64,000 nt of DNA from contig NZ_JAHCKL010000013.1 of the NCBI RefSeq assembly GCF_026125785.1, forward strand, positions 1 through 64,000, in the 5' to 3' direction. Shown piece by piece: positions 1 to 8,153 of this stretch (position 1 is the first letter of the stretch; every line of letters begins with the position of its first letter). This stretch comes from Hydrogenophaga sp. (GTDB lineage Bacteria; Pseudomonadota; Gammaproteobacteria; Burkholderiales; Burkholderiaceae_C). The notes beneath the pieces are model-generated. The model was not told the DNA's origin. It saw only the letters and a list, made by a program, of their open reading frames with translations, and ran no database searches. Made by a program: the position numbers and the translations under genes.

Positions 1-312
1 CTTGTGTTGGACGAAGGTTGAGGTCAGCGAAAGACGCAGGCGCGCACCGGCCCTGGCCGGGCACACGGGCGGCGGTGTCAGTCGGGTCGAGGGGGCTTCG
101 GGCCTGCAGGCCCGGGGCCGGCTAGCGGCGGTGGCGGTCAGGTCCGTGGCGGACCGTGCGTTCGGGGTTCATGGCGTCTCCAAGTCTTGTTGTTCCGTAC
201 TGGGCACCCAGGGGGTGCACGGGCTCAGAGTATGGGACGCAATCCATGTCGGTGAAAATGAAAAAAACGTCTCATTCATACCTTTATGGATATGGATGAT
301 CGCCGCTTCACT
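1..312. other. Left-edge stretch without a supportable gene
   Basis: Frames here are open mainly because the DNA is GC-rich; none has a convincing start with a ribosome binding site or a recognisable protein. A minus-strand ATG at 172-174 has a GGAGAC just upstream but meets a stop after 16 codons. A perfect 16-bp palindrome, cgggcctgcaggcccg, lies at 99-114. From about 241 to 300 the DNA becomes markedly AT-richer, directly downstream of the AraC-type gene stop. It may be the 3' flank of that gene plus the promoter of something left of the window. Confidence 0.4.
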
Positions 313-1239
313 TCACGCCTTTGCCTCGGTGGGCGAGGGGTCGAACTGCCGCAGGGCCTGTGCCCGGAAGTCGCGCGGGCTCATGCCGGTCTGCCGTTTG
401 AAGAAGCGGCTGAAGTAGGCGTCGTCCTCGAAGCCGAGTTCGTGCGCCACCATCTTGACGCTGCCCACGGTGTAGACCAGTTCGCGCTGCGCCTCATGGA
501 TGAGCCGGGCGTTGATCAGGTCCAGGCTGGACATGCCCAGCACTTCGCGGCAGATGCGCGAGAGCTGGCCGGCGGTCAGTCCCATGATGCTGGCGTAGGC
601 CTGCACGCTCCAGTGTTCGCGGAAGTGCTGGTCGAGCAGGGTCTTGAACTGCTCGATCTGCCGCGTCTTGCGCGAGCTGAAGGGCAGTTCGATGCGGGTG
701 TCGGCTTTCTCCGGCGTGCCCACGATGCGTGCGATCAGCACCAGCAGCGCGGTCATGAGCGACATGCCCGCAGCGGTCTGGCCGCTGGCGTGAAGGCGGG
801 ACTCGCGTTCGAGTTCGAGGAAGATGGGCATGAGCGAGGCCACGTGGCGGCTGTCGGTGGGCAGCGCGACGACCCTCGGCGTGCGGATCACGCTCTGGAG
901 TTCGGGCATGAGCAGCGTGGCCAGGGACTCCAGCACCTTCTGTGTGATGGTGACCACGGGGCCGTTGACCTTGGGCGTGAAGCTGAAGCCGTGGGCGGTA
1001 CCGGCCGGCAGCAGGATGAGGCAGGGTGCCTGGGCACGGATGCGCGCGCTGTTGATCGTGACCTGGCCTTCGCCCTCGGTCAGGTAGAGCAACTGCAGGA
1101 AGGCGTCGTGCCGGTGTACCTGAATTTGCCAGTTGTAGAGGCGCGAACGTTGCGGAATCCACTCGAAATTGAAGGAGTTCGACCAGGCCAGGCCTGCCTG
1201 ATCGCCGTAAAGGTCATAGTTGGGAATACTCCGGGCCAT
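313..1239 (-). CDS. AraC-family transcriptional regulator (PobR-like)
   Basis: This 308-residue protein has the two-part layout of AraC regulators that sense aromatic or other carbon compounds. The N-terminal half (about 20-150) has a cupin-like effector region with an HRHDAFLQLLYL stretch and a LLPAGTAHGF turn. The C-terminal 100 residues carry the paired helix-turn-helix, including the family signature around AYFSRFFKRQTGMSP. It is divergent from the SDR/flavoprotein/NIPSNAP operon across 123 bp, the usual arrangement for a local activator, so it probably controls that operon. The effector cannot be read from sequence. PobR (4-hydroxybenzoate) is the nearest family style, but the neighbours are not pobA. 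Confidence 0.88.
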   Translation of the reverse strand: MARSIPNYDLYGDQAGLAWSNSFNFEWIPQRSRLYNWQIQVHRHDAFLQLLYLTEGEGQVTINSARIRAQAPCLILLPAGTAHGFSFTPKVNGPVVTITQKVLESLATLLMPELQSVIRTPRVVALPTDSRHVASLMPIFLELERESRLHASGQTAAGMSLMTALLVLIARIVGTPEKADTRIELPFSSRKTRQIEQFKTLLDQHFREHWSVQAYASIMGLTAGQLSRICREVLGMSSLDLINARLIHEAQRELVYTVGSVKMVAHELGFEDDAYFSRFFKRQTGMSPRDFRAQALRQFDPSPTEAKA

Positions 1240-1362
1240 GGGCGTGCACAGGTCCTGATGGTCAAAAATGTGCAGGAATTGTCCTGTTCATGGCTGCAAA
1301 CGTCAAATCCGGGACGGCCGCTCTGGCCAACAATCAAGCCCTCGAAAAACCAGGAGACAAGC

Positions 1363-2187
1363 TTGTCCGAACCGTCTTCCCATTGGCTGGGCCTGCAGGG
1401 CCGTGTTTGTGCAGTGACCGGCGCCGCCAGCGGCATCGGCGCTTCCGTGGCGCGCCAGTTGGCGCAGGCGGGCGCCCACGTGGCGCTCATTGACCGCGAC
1501 CTCGAAGGGGCCGGCCGCCTCGCCGCCGAACTGGCCACCACCTTCGGTGCCTCGGGGGTGCGCACCCTCGCCGTGGGGTGCGACATCGCCAGCGAGGAGC
1601 AGACCCTGGCCGCAGCTGCCCAGGTGCAGGCCCAACTGGGTGATTGCGCGGCCCTCATCAACAACGCCGGCCTGCTGCGCGCGGGCAGCCTGGACAGCGT
1701 CAGCCTGGCCGACTGGAACATGGTGCTGGGTGTGAACCTCACCGGCTACCTGCTGTGCTCGCGGGCCTTCAAGCCGCAGCTTGCGCGTACCCGCGGCGCG
1801 TTGGTGCACGTCTCGTCCATTGCCGGGTTGTTCCCGCAGTCCAGCAGCGGGGCCTACAGCGCGGGCAAGGCCGGTGTGCTGCTGATGTCGCGCCAGATGG
1901 CGACCGAATGGGGGCCACTGGGCATCCGCAGCAACGCCATCTGCCCAGGCATGATCCGTACCGCGCTGTCGGCCAAGTTCTACGAGGAACCGGGCCTGGA
2001 AGAGAAACGCGCGGCCGTCACCGCGAGCCGGCGCGTCGGCGAGCCGCAGGACATTGCCGATGTGGCGTTGTTCCTGGCCAGCCCACGCTCGGCCTACATG
2101 AACGGCGCCGAACTGTCCGTGGACGGTGGCATGTCCTCCATGCTCATGGACATGGTGCCGCGCCCTGGCTACAACAAAACCGCTTGA
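1363..2187 (+). CDS. Short-chain dehydrogenase/reductase (SDR)
   Basis: A classical SDR of 274 residues if translation starts at the TTG at 1363, preceded by AGGAGA six bases upstream. The frame is open far upstream, but that part is antisense to the regulator gene and unlike an SDR. Visible elements are the NAD(P)-binding TGAASGIG at 19-26, NNAG at 100-103, catalytic Ser in VSSIAG near 152, Tyr165 and Lys169 (YSAGK), and the C-terminal VDGG. It probably oxidises an alcohol or reduces a ketone on a hydrophobic substrate. It is first in a three-gene operon with a KstD-like flavoprotein (13-base gap), suggesting consecutive redox steps on a ring or steroid-like compound. Substrate unknown. Confidence 0.88.
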   Translation: MSEPSSHWLGLQGRVCAVTGAASGIGASVARQLAQAGAHVALIDRDLEGAGRLAAELATTFGASGVRTLAVGCDIASEEQTLAAAAQVQAQLGDCAALINNAGLLRAGSLDSVSLADWNMVLGVNLTGYLLCSRAFKPQLARTRGALVHVSSIAGLFPQSSSGAYSAGKAGVLLMSRQMATEWGPLGIRSNAICPGMIRTALSAKFYEEPGLEEKRAAVTASRRVGEPQDIADVALFLASPRSAYMNGAELSVDGGMSSMLMDMVPRPGYNKTA

Positions 2188-2200
2188 GGAGATATCTCTC

Positions 2201-3904
2201 ATGAAGACCGAATACGACCTGATCGTCGTGGGCTCCGGCGCCGCCGGCCTGGCTTGCGCCGTGACCGCCAAGAAGCGCGGCCTGGATGTGGTGGTGCTGG
2301 AAAAGGAACCGGTGTTTGGCGGCACCACCGCGTTGTCGGGCGGTGTGCTGTGGATTCCACTGAGCACGCACGGACGCAAGCAGAACCCGCAGGACACGCG
2401 CGACGCGGTGCGCCGCTACATGCTGGAAGAGACCGGCCAGTACTACGACGAAGCGGCGGTGGAGGCCTTCATCGAGCAGGGGCCGAAGATGGTGGAGTTC
2501 TTCGAGCGCGAGACCGCCATGCAGTTCGCGCCCACGCTGTACCCGGACTACCACCCGCACCTGCCGGGTGGTGCCGACATCGGCCGCTCCATCCTGGCCG
2601 CGCCCTTCGATATCCGGGGCCTGGGCAAGGACATGCCGCGCCTGAAGCGTCCGCTCAAGACCATCACCTTCATCGGGATGATGTTCAACTCGTCGAACGC
2701 CGATCTCAAGCACTTCTTCCAGTTCACCAAGTCGCTGACCTCGTTCGTCTACGTCACCAAGCGGCTGTTGACCCACCTCAAGGAACTCGCGCTCTACCAG
2801 CGCGGCATCAACGTCACGACCGGCAACGCGTTGGCGGCACGGCTGGCCAAGTCGGCGCTGGACCTGGGTATCCCGATCCTGACCGACACGCCGGTGCAGG
2901 GCCTGGAGCAGGACGGCGATCGCGTCGTGGGCGTGCGCACGGGCGGGCAGGGCGGTGCGAAGCGCTTCACCGCTCGCCGCGGCGTGGTGCTGGCCACCGG
3001 CGGTTTCCCGCACGACGCCAAGCGCCTGGCGCAGGCCTACCCACACGTGCGCCGTGGGCATGAACACCTCTCGCCCACGCCGACCAGCAACACCGGCGAC
3101 GGCCTGAACATGGCCGAGAAGGTCGGGGGTGTGGTCGACATTCGCCTGAAGTCGCCCGCAGCCTGGATTCCGGTGTCCCGAGTGGACTATGGCGGCGGCG
3201 AGATCGGCGTGTTTCCTCACCTGCTGGACCGCTACAAGCCCGGCATCATCGGTGTGCTCAAGAGCGGCAAGCGCTTCACCAACGAATCCAACTCGTACCA
3301 CGACGTCGGCGCGGCCATGGTCGAGGCCTGCGAGGGCACGGGCGAGACGGCCATGTGGCTGATCTGTGACAAGCCGACCCTGGCCAAGTACGGCCTGGGC
3401 TTCGTCAAGCCCGCGCCCATGCCCATTGGCAAATTCCTGCGCAACGGGTACCTGGTCAAGGGCAACACGCTGGCCGAGCTGGCCAGGAACGCCGGTATCG
3501 ACCCGGTGGGCCTGGAGCAGACGGTGCGCGAGTACAACGCGGGCGCGGTCAAAGGCGAAGACCCGGCCTTTGGCCGCGGCAGCACCGCTTTCAACCGCTA
3601 CCTGGCCGACCCGGCCGTGCAGCCCAACCCCTGCGTGGCGCCGGTGCAGAGCGGCCCGTTCTTCGCGGTCAAGCTGGTCATGGGCGACCTGGGATCGTTC
3701 GACGGCCTGAACACCAGCGTGGTCGGCGAGGTGCTGCGGCGCGACGGCTCGGCCATCGCCGGCCTCTATGCCGTGGGCAACGACCGCGCCAGCGTCATGG
3801 GCGGCAACTACCCGGGCGCCGGCATCACCCACGGGCCGAACATGGTGTTCGGCTACGTTACCGCCAACCACATCGCCGATCGCAGCACCGGGAGCCCCGC
3901 ATGA
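2201..3904 (+). CDS. FAD-dependent dehydrogenase, 3-ketosteroid dehydrogenase/fumarate-reductase-like
   Basis: A 567-residue flavoprotein starting at the ATG at 2201, seven bases after GAGATAT. The Rossmann motif VVGSGAAG sits at the N-terminus (GxGxxG at 11-16), followed by the FAD-contacting EKEPVFGGTTALSGG. The C-terminus has NYPGAGITHGPNMVFGY, typical of the family containing KstD, flavocytochrome c and related ene-oxidising enzymes. KstD relatives introduce a double bond beside a keto group. Overlapping stop/start (ATGA) with the NIPSNAP gene implies translational coupling. The exact substrate (steroid, terpenoid, cyclohexanone-like) is not deducible. Confidence 0.85.
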   Translation: MKTEYDLIVVGSGAAGLACAVTAKKRGLDVVVLEKEPVFGGTTALSGGVLWIPLSTHGRKQNPQDTRDAVRRYMLEETGQYYDEAAVEAFIEQGPKMVEFFERETAMQFAPTLYPDYHPHLPGGADIGRSILAAPFDIRGLGKDMPRLKRPLKTITFIGMMFNSSNADLKHFFQFTKSLTSFVYVTKRLLTHLKELALYQRGINVTTGNALAARLAKSALDLGIPILTDTPVQGLEQDGDRVVGVRTGGQGGAKRFTARRGVVLATGGFPHDAKRLAQAYPHVRRGHEHLSPTPTSNTGDGLNMAEKVGGVVDIRLKSPAAWIPVSRVDYGGGEIGVFPHLLDRYKPGIIGVLKSGKRFTNESNSYHDVGAAMVEACEGTGETAMWLICDKPTLAKYGLGFVKPAPMPIGKFLRNGYLVKGNTLAELARNAGIDPVGLEQTVREYNAGAVKGEDPAFGRGSTAFNRYLADPAVQPNPCVAPVQSGPFFAVKLVMGDLGSFDGLNTSVVGEVLRRDGSAIAGLYAVGNDRASVMGGNYPGAGITHGPNMVFGYVTANHIADRSTGSPA

Positions 3905-4275
3905 ACGCCACCACACCACTGCCCTGGACCTCCACCAGCGCCACCTCGTTGAGCAAGCCGCTGGTGGACCACCGGATCTACACCATTGCTCTGCGCAAGA
4001 TGCCCGAGTTCCTGGACGTCTTCAACCGTCTGGCCATGCCCATCCTCATGAAGACCCTGGCGCACCCGGTGGGCTTCTACACCAGCATGGTCGGGCCGCA
4101 GAACCAGTTCATCCACATGTGGGCCTACGAAGACCTGGCCGACTACGAGCGCCGCAGCCGCCAGCGCGACAGCCACCCGGACTTTCCGGCCTACCTCAGC
4201 GCCTCGGCCCACCTCATCGTGGCCCAGGAAACCCGGCTGATCCGGGCCACCGCCATGCCAGGCTGGGCGGCTTGA
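3901..4275 (+). CDS. NIPSNAP-family protein
   Basis: This 124-residue protein carries one NIPSNAP/dimeric alpha-beta-barrel-like unit: VDHRIYTIALRKMPEFLDVF, a GFYTSMVGPQNQFIHMWAYEDL core and a short helix ending near residue 100. Bacterial NIPSNAP proteins are small and recur in catabolic operons, but their biochemical role is unestablished; binding or isomerisation of hydrophobic intermediates is only inferred. Its start overlaps the flavoprotein stop by four bases, so the two are probably made in fixed ratio. No signal peptide; cytosolic. Confidence 0.82.
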   Translation: MNATTPLPWTSTSATSLSKPLVDHRIYTIALRKMPEFLDVFNRLAMPILMKTLAHPVGFYTSMVGPQNQFIHMWAYEDLADYERRSRQRDSHPDFPAYLSASAHLIVAQETRLIRATAMPGWAA

Positions 4276-4362
4276 AGCGGCCGGACGACTCGCTCAAGGT
4301 GAGGAATACGTCACATCCGGCCGATCCAGACGGATTTCGGCCGGTTTGTCACGCAGTTCTGC

Positions 4363-4391
4363 TTACTTTTTGTTGCGGGCGGCCCTATACT
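4363..4391 (+). promoter_or_regulatory. Candidate sigma-70 promoter for the HPr-rel-A-type operon
   Basis: A good -10 hexamer, TATACT, at 4386-4391 lies 17 bp after a poor -35 match (TTACTT, 4363-4368), within the 180-bp gap before the GYWKN-domain gene. Transcription would begin near 4398 and give a leader of about 58 nt. Confidence 0.4.
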
Positions 4392-4407
4392 TGACGTACA
4401 AAGATTG

Positions 4408-4421
4408 AACCCCCGGGGGTT
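4408..4421. repeat. 14-bp perfect palindrome in the operon leader
   Basis: AACCCCCGGGGGTT is a perfect palindrome with no loop bases, so it is more plausible as a protein-binding site than as an RNA hairpin. It lies just downstream of the predicted start point, where a repressor could act. It might equally be chance in GC-rich DNA. Confidence 0.3.
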
Positions 4422-4455
4422 TTCCGGATTCGGGAGCGAACACGAGGTACGCAAC

Positions 4456-5058
4456 ATGATGGACTCTTCTCAGCAACCTTCTTCCACGCCGTCGTCTCAC
4501 CAGGCATCGGGGATTGCTCGACGCCGTCTGGTGCGTGCCGGCCTGACCGCCGCGCCCGTGCTGGCCGCGCTGAAGACCAACAGCGTGCTGGCCGGTGACC
4601 ACACCTGCATCCGCCCCTCGTCGTTCTCCTCGCTGGCCGCTGCCCACATGAAGGTCAGCCAGGGTCGCGTGATCCGCTCCGACTACGAGTGCCAGTCGCA
4701 CGGCTACTGGAAGAACAAAGGCTCGGGCCTGCCGAGCAACTTCAAGGAAAAGACCCTGTTCCTGGGTGCCACCGGCTTCGTTGCCAACCCTCGCGATGCC
4801 TACAGCAAGCTTTCGCTGCAGGACGTGCTGGAACTCAAGGGCAACCAGAACAACGCTGCGCTGGCGCGCCATGTGGTCGCGGCCTACCTGACGGCAACCA
4901 AGTTCAACAACAGCTCCGAGCGCGTGCTGCTGACCAAGGGCCAGTGCGTACAGATCTGGAATGGCCAAGGCAACTGGTCGCCGTTTGCCGGTGCCAACTG
5001 GAATCTGGCGCAGACCATGGCGTATTTCGACATGATCTACGGCCCGGCCTTCCTGTGA
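4456..5058 (+). CDS. Exported GYWKN-domain protein, first gene of HPr-rel-A-type operon
   Basis: Two ATGs in tandem (4456, 4459) follow CGAGGTA and give about 200 residues. After a Ser/Gln-rich start comes a basic RRRLVRAG followed by a hydrophobic stretch ending LAALKTNSVLAG, which resembles a Tat-like or Sec export signal with cleavage near residue 47. The mature part has DYECQSHGYWKNKG and later ALARHVVAAYLTATKFNN. These resemble the 'GYWKNH ... LG ... GN ... LA.QLIAAKLN' domain of many secreted proteobacterial surface proteins. Three mature Cys are visible (in HTCIR, YECQS, GQCVQ). The stop overlaps the PqqD-like start (GTGA), so it is coupled to the modification-type genes. I infer that it may be their substrate or partner; its function is unknown. 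Confidence 0.7.
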   Translation: MMDSSQQPSSTPSSHQASGIARRRLVRAGLTAAPVLAALKTNSVLAGDHTCIRPSSFSSLAAAHMKVSQGRVIRSDYECQSHGYWKNKGSGLPSNFKEKTLFLGATGFVANPRDAYSKLSLQDVLELKGNQNNAALARHVVAAYLTATKFNNSSERVLLTKGQCVQIWNGQGNWSPFAGANWNLAQTMAYFDMIYGPAFL

Positions 5059-5354
5059 CCCTGGCGCCGGCGTATGCCGGTTGCCATTGCGCGCGGCCCG
5101 GCGATTTCGTGCTTCAGCGCTGGCCGGACGGAGTGGTCGTCTACGACGATGCCAACGCCAGCCTGCACGCCTTGAACCTCGTCGCCGGCGAGGCTTTCGA
5201 ACTTCTCCTGAACCAGTCCGAAGCGACGGATGCCCGTGCGCTGGCGTACGCGCTGGTGCAGACCGAGCCCACGGAGGAGGATGTCGAACTGGTGGCCTCC
5301 CTGCTGGCGCAATTCGAGTCCATGGGTCTGATCGAGTGCACGCAGACGCGCTGA
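5055..5354 (+). CDS. PqqD-like protein of HPr-rel-A-type system
   Basis: Ninety-nine residues from the GTG at 5055, which overlaps the preceding stop. The features DFVLQRWPDGVVVYDDANASLHALNLVAGEAFELL and a C-terminal helix ending FESMGLIE match the small winged-helix PqqD/RRE fold: a beta hairpin, then 'L N . . A . . ih . LL'. PqqD-type proteins bind a peptide or protein substrate and present it to a modifying enzyme. No radical-SAM enzyme follows; instead there is an HprK-like kinase and a nucleotidyltransferase. That combination is what NCBI naming calls the HPr-rel-A system, with no known chemistry. Confidence 0.78.
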   Translation: MTLAPAYAGCHCARPGDFVLQRWPDGVVVYDDANASLHALNLVAGEAFELLLNQSEATDARALAYALVQTEPTEEDVELVASLLAQFESMGLIECTQTR

Positions 5355-6268
5355 GCGCCCCGCGGACGGTGGCCTCGTTGCCGCCCGACGAACTGGCCCG
5401 CCGTCTCGACGGCGACGGCATTGTGCTGCGCCTGCCTCCTTTTGCCATGCGCATCCGCAGCCCGATTCCAGTGGTGGCCCAGGGCCTGCGCGCGCTCTAC
5501 CCGGACCACGTGCTGCTGGAAGGGGAAGACCATTTCGTCGACTTCCACGTCGCGGTCAAGCCCCGGCGCCGGCTGTTCAAATCGGTCTGCGTGTTCGAGA
5601 TGGACGGCTTCCAGCCCTTCACGCCGCTGGCCTATGGCGAGGCCTTCGCCTTTCTCGAATGGGGCATGAACTGGTGCGTCACCAGCTACTGCCACACCTG
5701 GATCACCATCCACTCTGCCGTGCTCGAGCGCAACGGGCGCGTGGTGCTGCTGCCGGCCCCGCCAGGATCGGGCAAGAGCACGCTCTGTGCCGCGCTGATG
5801 CTCAGCGGCTGGCGCCTGCTTTCTGACGAGATGGCGCTGCTGGACCCGGTCACGGGCCTGGTCACGCCTTCGCCACGCCCGGTAAGCCTGAAGAACCGGT
5901 CCATCGAGGTGATCCGCCAACGCGCCCCGGACGCCGGCTTCGGCCCGGTGGCCCGCGACACCATGAAGGGCACGGTGGCCCACATGCGCATCTCCGCCGA
6001 CAGCCTGGCGCGCGCCGACGAACCCGCCCGTCCGGCCTGGGTGGTGTTTCCGCGTTACCAGCAGGACGCACCGCTGACCATCACCGAACGTCCCCGCGCC
6101 AGCGCCCTGGTGGAACTGGCGTCCAACAGCTTCAACCAGCATGTGCATGGCCGCGACGGTTTTCAGGCGCTGGCGCGGCTGGTGGATGGCTGCGCTTGCC
6201 ACGACCTCGCCTACGGCCAGCTCGATGAGGCCATTGCCTGGTTCAATGCACAGGCGGAGGCCGCATGA
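5336..6268 (+). CDS. HprK-related kinase A
   Basis: About 310 residues from a GTG at 5336 (overlapping the PqqD-like gene by 19 bases); a second in-frame GTG at 5369 would give 299 and fits family N-termini (ASLPPDELARRL) equally well. The nucleotide-binding APPGSGKST lies near 141-149, followed by LLSDEMALL, an acidic motif comparable to the post-P-loop Asp/Glu of HPr kinase/phosphorylase. The N-terminal half (RSPIPVVAQGLRALYP) is specific to this HprK offshoot. HprK proper phosphorylates a serine of HPr; this protein sits away from any pts genes, so its target is open. Its stop overlaps the nucleotidyltransferase start (ATGA). Confidence 0.82.
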   Translation: MHADALSAPRTVASLPPDELARRLDGDGIVLRLPPFAMRIRSPIPVVAQGLRALYPDHVLLEGEDHFVDFHVAVKPRRRLFKSVCVFEMDGFQPFTPLAYGEAFAFLEWGMNWCVTSYCHTWITIHSAVLERNGRVVLLPAPPGSGKSTLCAALMLSGWRLLSDEMALLDPVTGLVTPSPRPVSLKNRSIEVIRQRAPDAGFGPVARDTMKGTVAHMRISADSLARADEPARPAWVVFPRYQQDAPLTITERPRASALVELASNSFNQHVHGRDGFQALARLVDGCACHDLAYGQLDEAIAWFNAQAEAA

Positions 6269-7365
6269 CGCTGCCAGCCATCGACCTGCTCGTCACCGCG
6301 CTGCAGCGTCCGCAGACCTTGCCCTCATTGGCGCCGCGCGACTGGGATCTGCTCATCCGCCAGGGCCGCCAGGCCGATCTGCTGGCCCGCCTGGGCGGTC
6401 GCGCGCAGGCCTCGGGCCAGTGGGACGCGCTGCCCGCTTCGCCGCGGCGCCATCTGGCCTCGGCCATGATGCTGGCGGCGCGCCAGCACCGCGAGCTGCG
6501 CCACGAGGTGGTGCAGGTGGCGCGCGCGCTCGAACCGATCGGCGTGCCCACCGTGCTGCTCAAGGGGGCGGCCTACACGATGGCCGGGCTGGACGCCAGT
6601 GTCGGGCGCATGGTGTCGGACGTGGACATCCTGGTGCCGCGCGAACGGCTGGCCGAAGTGGAGTCGGCGCTGATGATGGCCGGATGGGTGTCCATGAACC
6701 GCGATGCCTACGACCAGCGCTACTACCGCACCTGGATGCATGAGCTGCCGCCGCTCAAGCACATGCGCCGTGGCACGGTGCTGGACGTGCACCACGCCAT
6801 CATGCCGCTGAGCGCACGCCTCAAGCCGGATTCGCACCTGCTGCTGGCCGCCGCGCGGCCGCTGCCGGCGGACCCTCGCATCCGCGTGCTGAGCGAGCCC
6901 GACATGGTGCTGCACAGCGCGGCCCATCTGTTTCACGAGGGCGACCTGGAACTGGGCCTGCGGGGCCTGGTGGACCTGGATGCGCTGCTGCGTGAATTCG
7001 AGGCGACGCCCAACTTCTGGCCTGGACTGGTCGAGCGGGCGGAGCACATGCAACTGGAGTGGCCCCTGCACCAGGCGCTGCGGTACCTGGCCCTGCTGCT
7101 GGGCACGCCCGTGCCGGCAGCGGTGACGCAGGCGCTGCAGGCGACGGCGCGCGTGCATGCGGGTGCGCGGCGCCAGCGCTGGCTGGATGCGCTGTTCCTG
7201 CGTGCGTTGCGCCCGGCGCATGCCTCGACCTCCGATGCCTGGACACCGACAGCCCGCTTCCTGCTGTACCTGCGCGGCCACTGGCTGCGCATGCCGCCCG
7301 GTCGCCTGGCCTGGCATCTGCTGCGCAAGGCTCTGCGGCCGGCGCCGCCTCCCAGCGAGGCCTGA
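6265..7365 (+). CDS. Nucleotidyltransferase family protein (NTP_transf_5-like)
   Basis: A 366-residue protein with the pattern of the uncharacterised nucleotidyltransferase family: PTVLLKGAAYTMAGLD near 95-110 and RMVSDVDILVPRERL near 114-128, where the two Asp of DVD would bind metal. A LIRQGRQADLLARL start precedes these and a DMVLHSAAHLFHEGDL segment follows, as in related proteins. It probably transfers a nucleotide or phosphoryl-sugar to an acceptor; which one is unknown. It is the fourth gene of a unit with overlapping starts and stops, so it should act with the PqqD-like and kinase-like proteins. Confidence 0.78.
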   Translation: MTLPAIDLLVTALQRPQTLPSLAPRDWDLLIRQGRQADLLARLGGRAQASGQWDALPASPRRHLASAMMLAARQHRELRHEVVQVARALEPIGVPTVLLKGAAYTMAGLDASVGRMVSDVDILVPRERLAEVESALMMAGWVSMNRDAYDQRYYRTWMHELPPLKHMRRGTVLDVHHAIMPLSARLKPDSHLLLAAARPLPADPRIRVLSEPDMVLHSAAHLFHEGDLELGLRGLVDLDALLREFEATPNFWPGLVERAEHMQLEWPLHQALRYLALLLGTPVPAAVTQALQATARVHAGARRQRWLDALFLRALRPAHASTSDAWTPTARFLLYLRGHWLRMPPGRLAWHLLRKALRPAPPPSEA

Positions 7366-7369
7366 CGTG

Positions 7370-8143
7370 ATGGCCTCGCTGCGCTGGCTGACGGGGTGGC
7401 TGGGTCTCGCCGTCCTGGCCTGGAGCCTGCCGGTGCATGCCGCCGGCCTGGTGGATACGGTGGCCCGTGTGCGCAACTCGGTGGTGCTGGTGGGGAGCGT
7501 GAAAACCGACGAAAGCCCGCACTTTCAGCACCGGGGTACTGGCTTCCTGGTGGGGCGGGGCGATCTCGTGGTGACCACCGCGCATGCGCTGGCGGACACC
7601 CAGGGCGGGGCCGACGTCTCGGTGCCCGTGGTGCAGGTGCGCCAGGCAGGGGGCGCGTGGCAGATGCGCACAGTGACGGTGGTGGAAATCGATGCCGCCC
7701 GCGACCTGGCGTTGCTGCGCCTGCGCGAGGTGGCCGGTGCCGGCTTGCGGCTGGGCGACTCTTCAGGCGTGCGTGAAGGAGACGATCTGGCTTTCATCGG
7801 ATTTCCCGTCGGAGGGGCCCTGGGTTATGCGCCGGCCACCCACCGTGCCATGGTGTCGTCCATCACCTCGGCGGCCTTGCCCAGTCCTTCGGCCGAGCGT
7901 TTGCAGCCGCAGGCCATACGCAGTTTGCGCGAGGGCCGCATCGAGCTCTTCCAGCTCGATGCCACCGCGTTTCCGGGCAACAGCGGAGGCCCTTTGTTCG
8001 ATGTACAGACCGGCGAGGTCGTGGGCGTGATGAACCTCGCCCTGATCAAGACCACGCGCGAGGCGGTGCTCAGCCAGCCCTCGGGCATTTCCTACGCAAT
8101 ACCCAGCCGGTATGTCGCCGAGCTGCTGAAGAAATACCTCTGA
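7370..8143 (+). CDS. Exported trypsin-like serine protease
   Basis: A 257-residue protein with a signal peptide ([22 protein letters not shown], split by a typical AxA-type site), starting at ATG 7370 (an adjacent GTG at 7367 is also possible). The chymotrypsin-fold catalytic triad is visible: His72 (TTAHAL), Asp112 (ARDLALL) and Ser205 (PGNSGGPLF). There is no PDZ domain, so it is shorter than DegP/DegQ. The gene begins four bases after the nucleotidyltransferase stop, placing it in the same transcript. It may process the exported first-gene product in the periplasm (inference), or be a general quality-control protease. Confidence 0.85.
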   Translation: MASLRWLTGWLGLAVLAWSLPVHAAGLVDTVARVRNSVVLVGSVKTDESPHFQHRGTGFLVGRGDLVVTTAHALADTQGGADVSVPVVQVRQAGGAWQMRTVTVVEIDAARDLALLRLREVAGAGLRLGDSSGVREGDDLAFIGFPVGGALGYAPATHRAMVSSITSAALPSPSAERLQPQAIRSLREGRIELFQLDATAFPGNSGGPLFDVQTGEVVGVMNLALIKTTREAVLSQPSGISYAIPSRYVAELLKKYL

Positions 8144-8153
8144 GACGGGAGAC

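Noticed and set aside
1-173. Partial minus-strand gene at the left edge
   Set aside because: The frame with a ribosome binding site stops after 16 codons; the frame that stays open to base 1 has no start and no recognisable sequence.
286-1362. Long N-terminal extension of the SDR reading frame
   Set aside because: It is antisense to the AraC-type gene, which has clear family motifs, and the SDR fold begins only after the TTG at 1363 with its own ribosome binding site.
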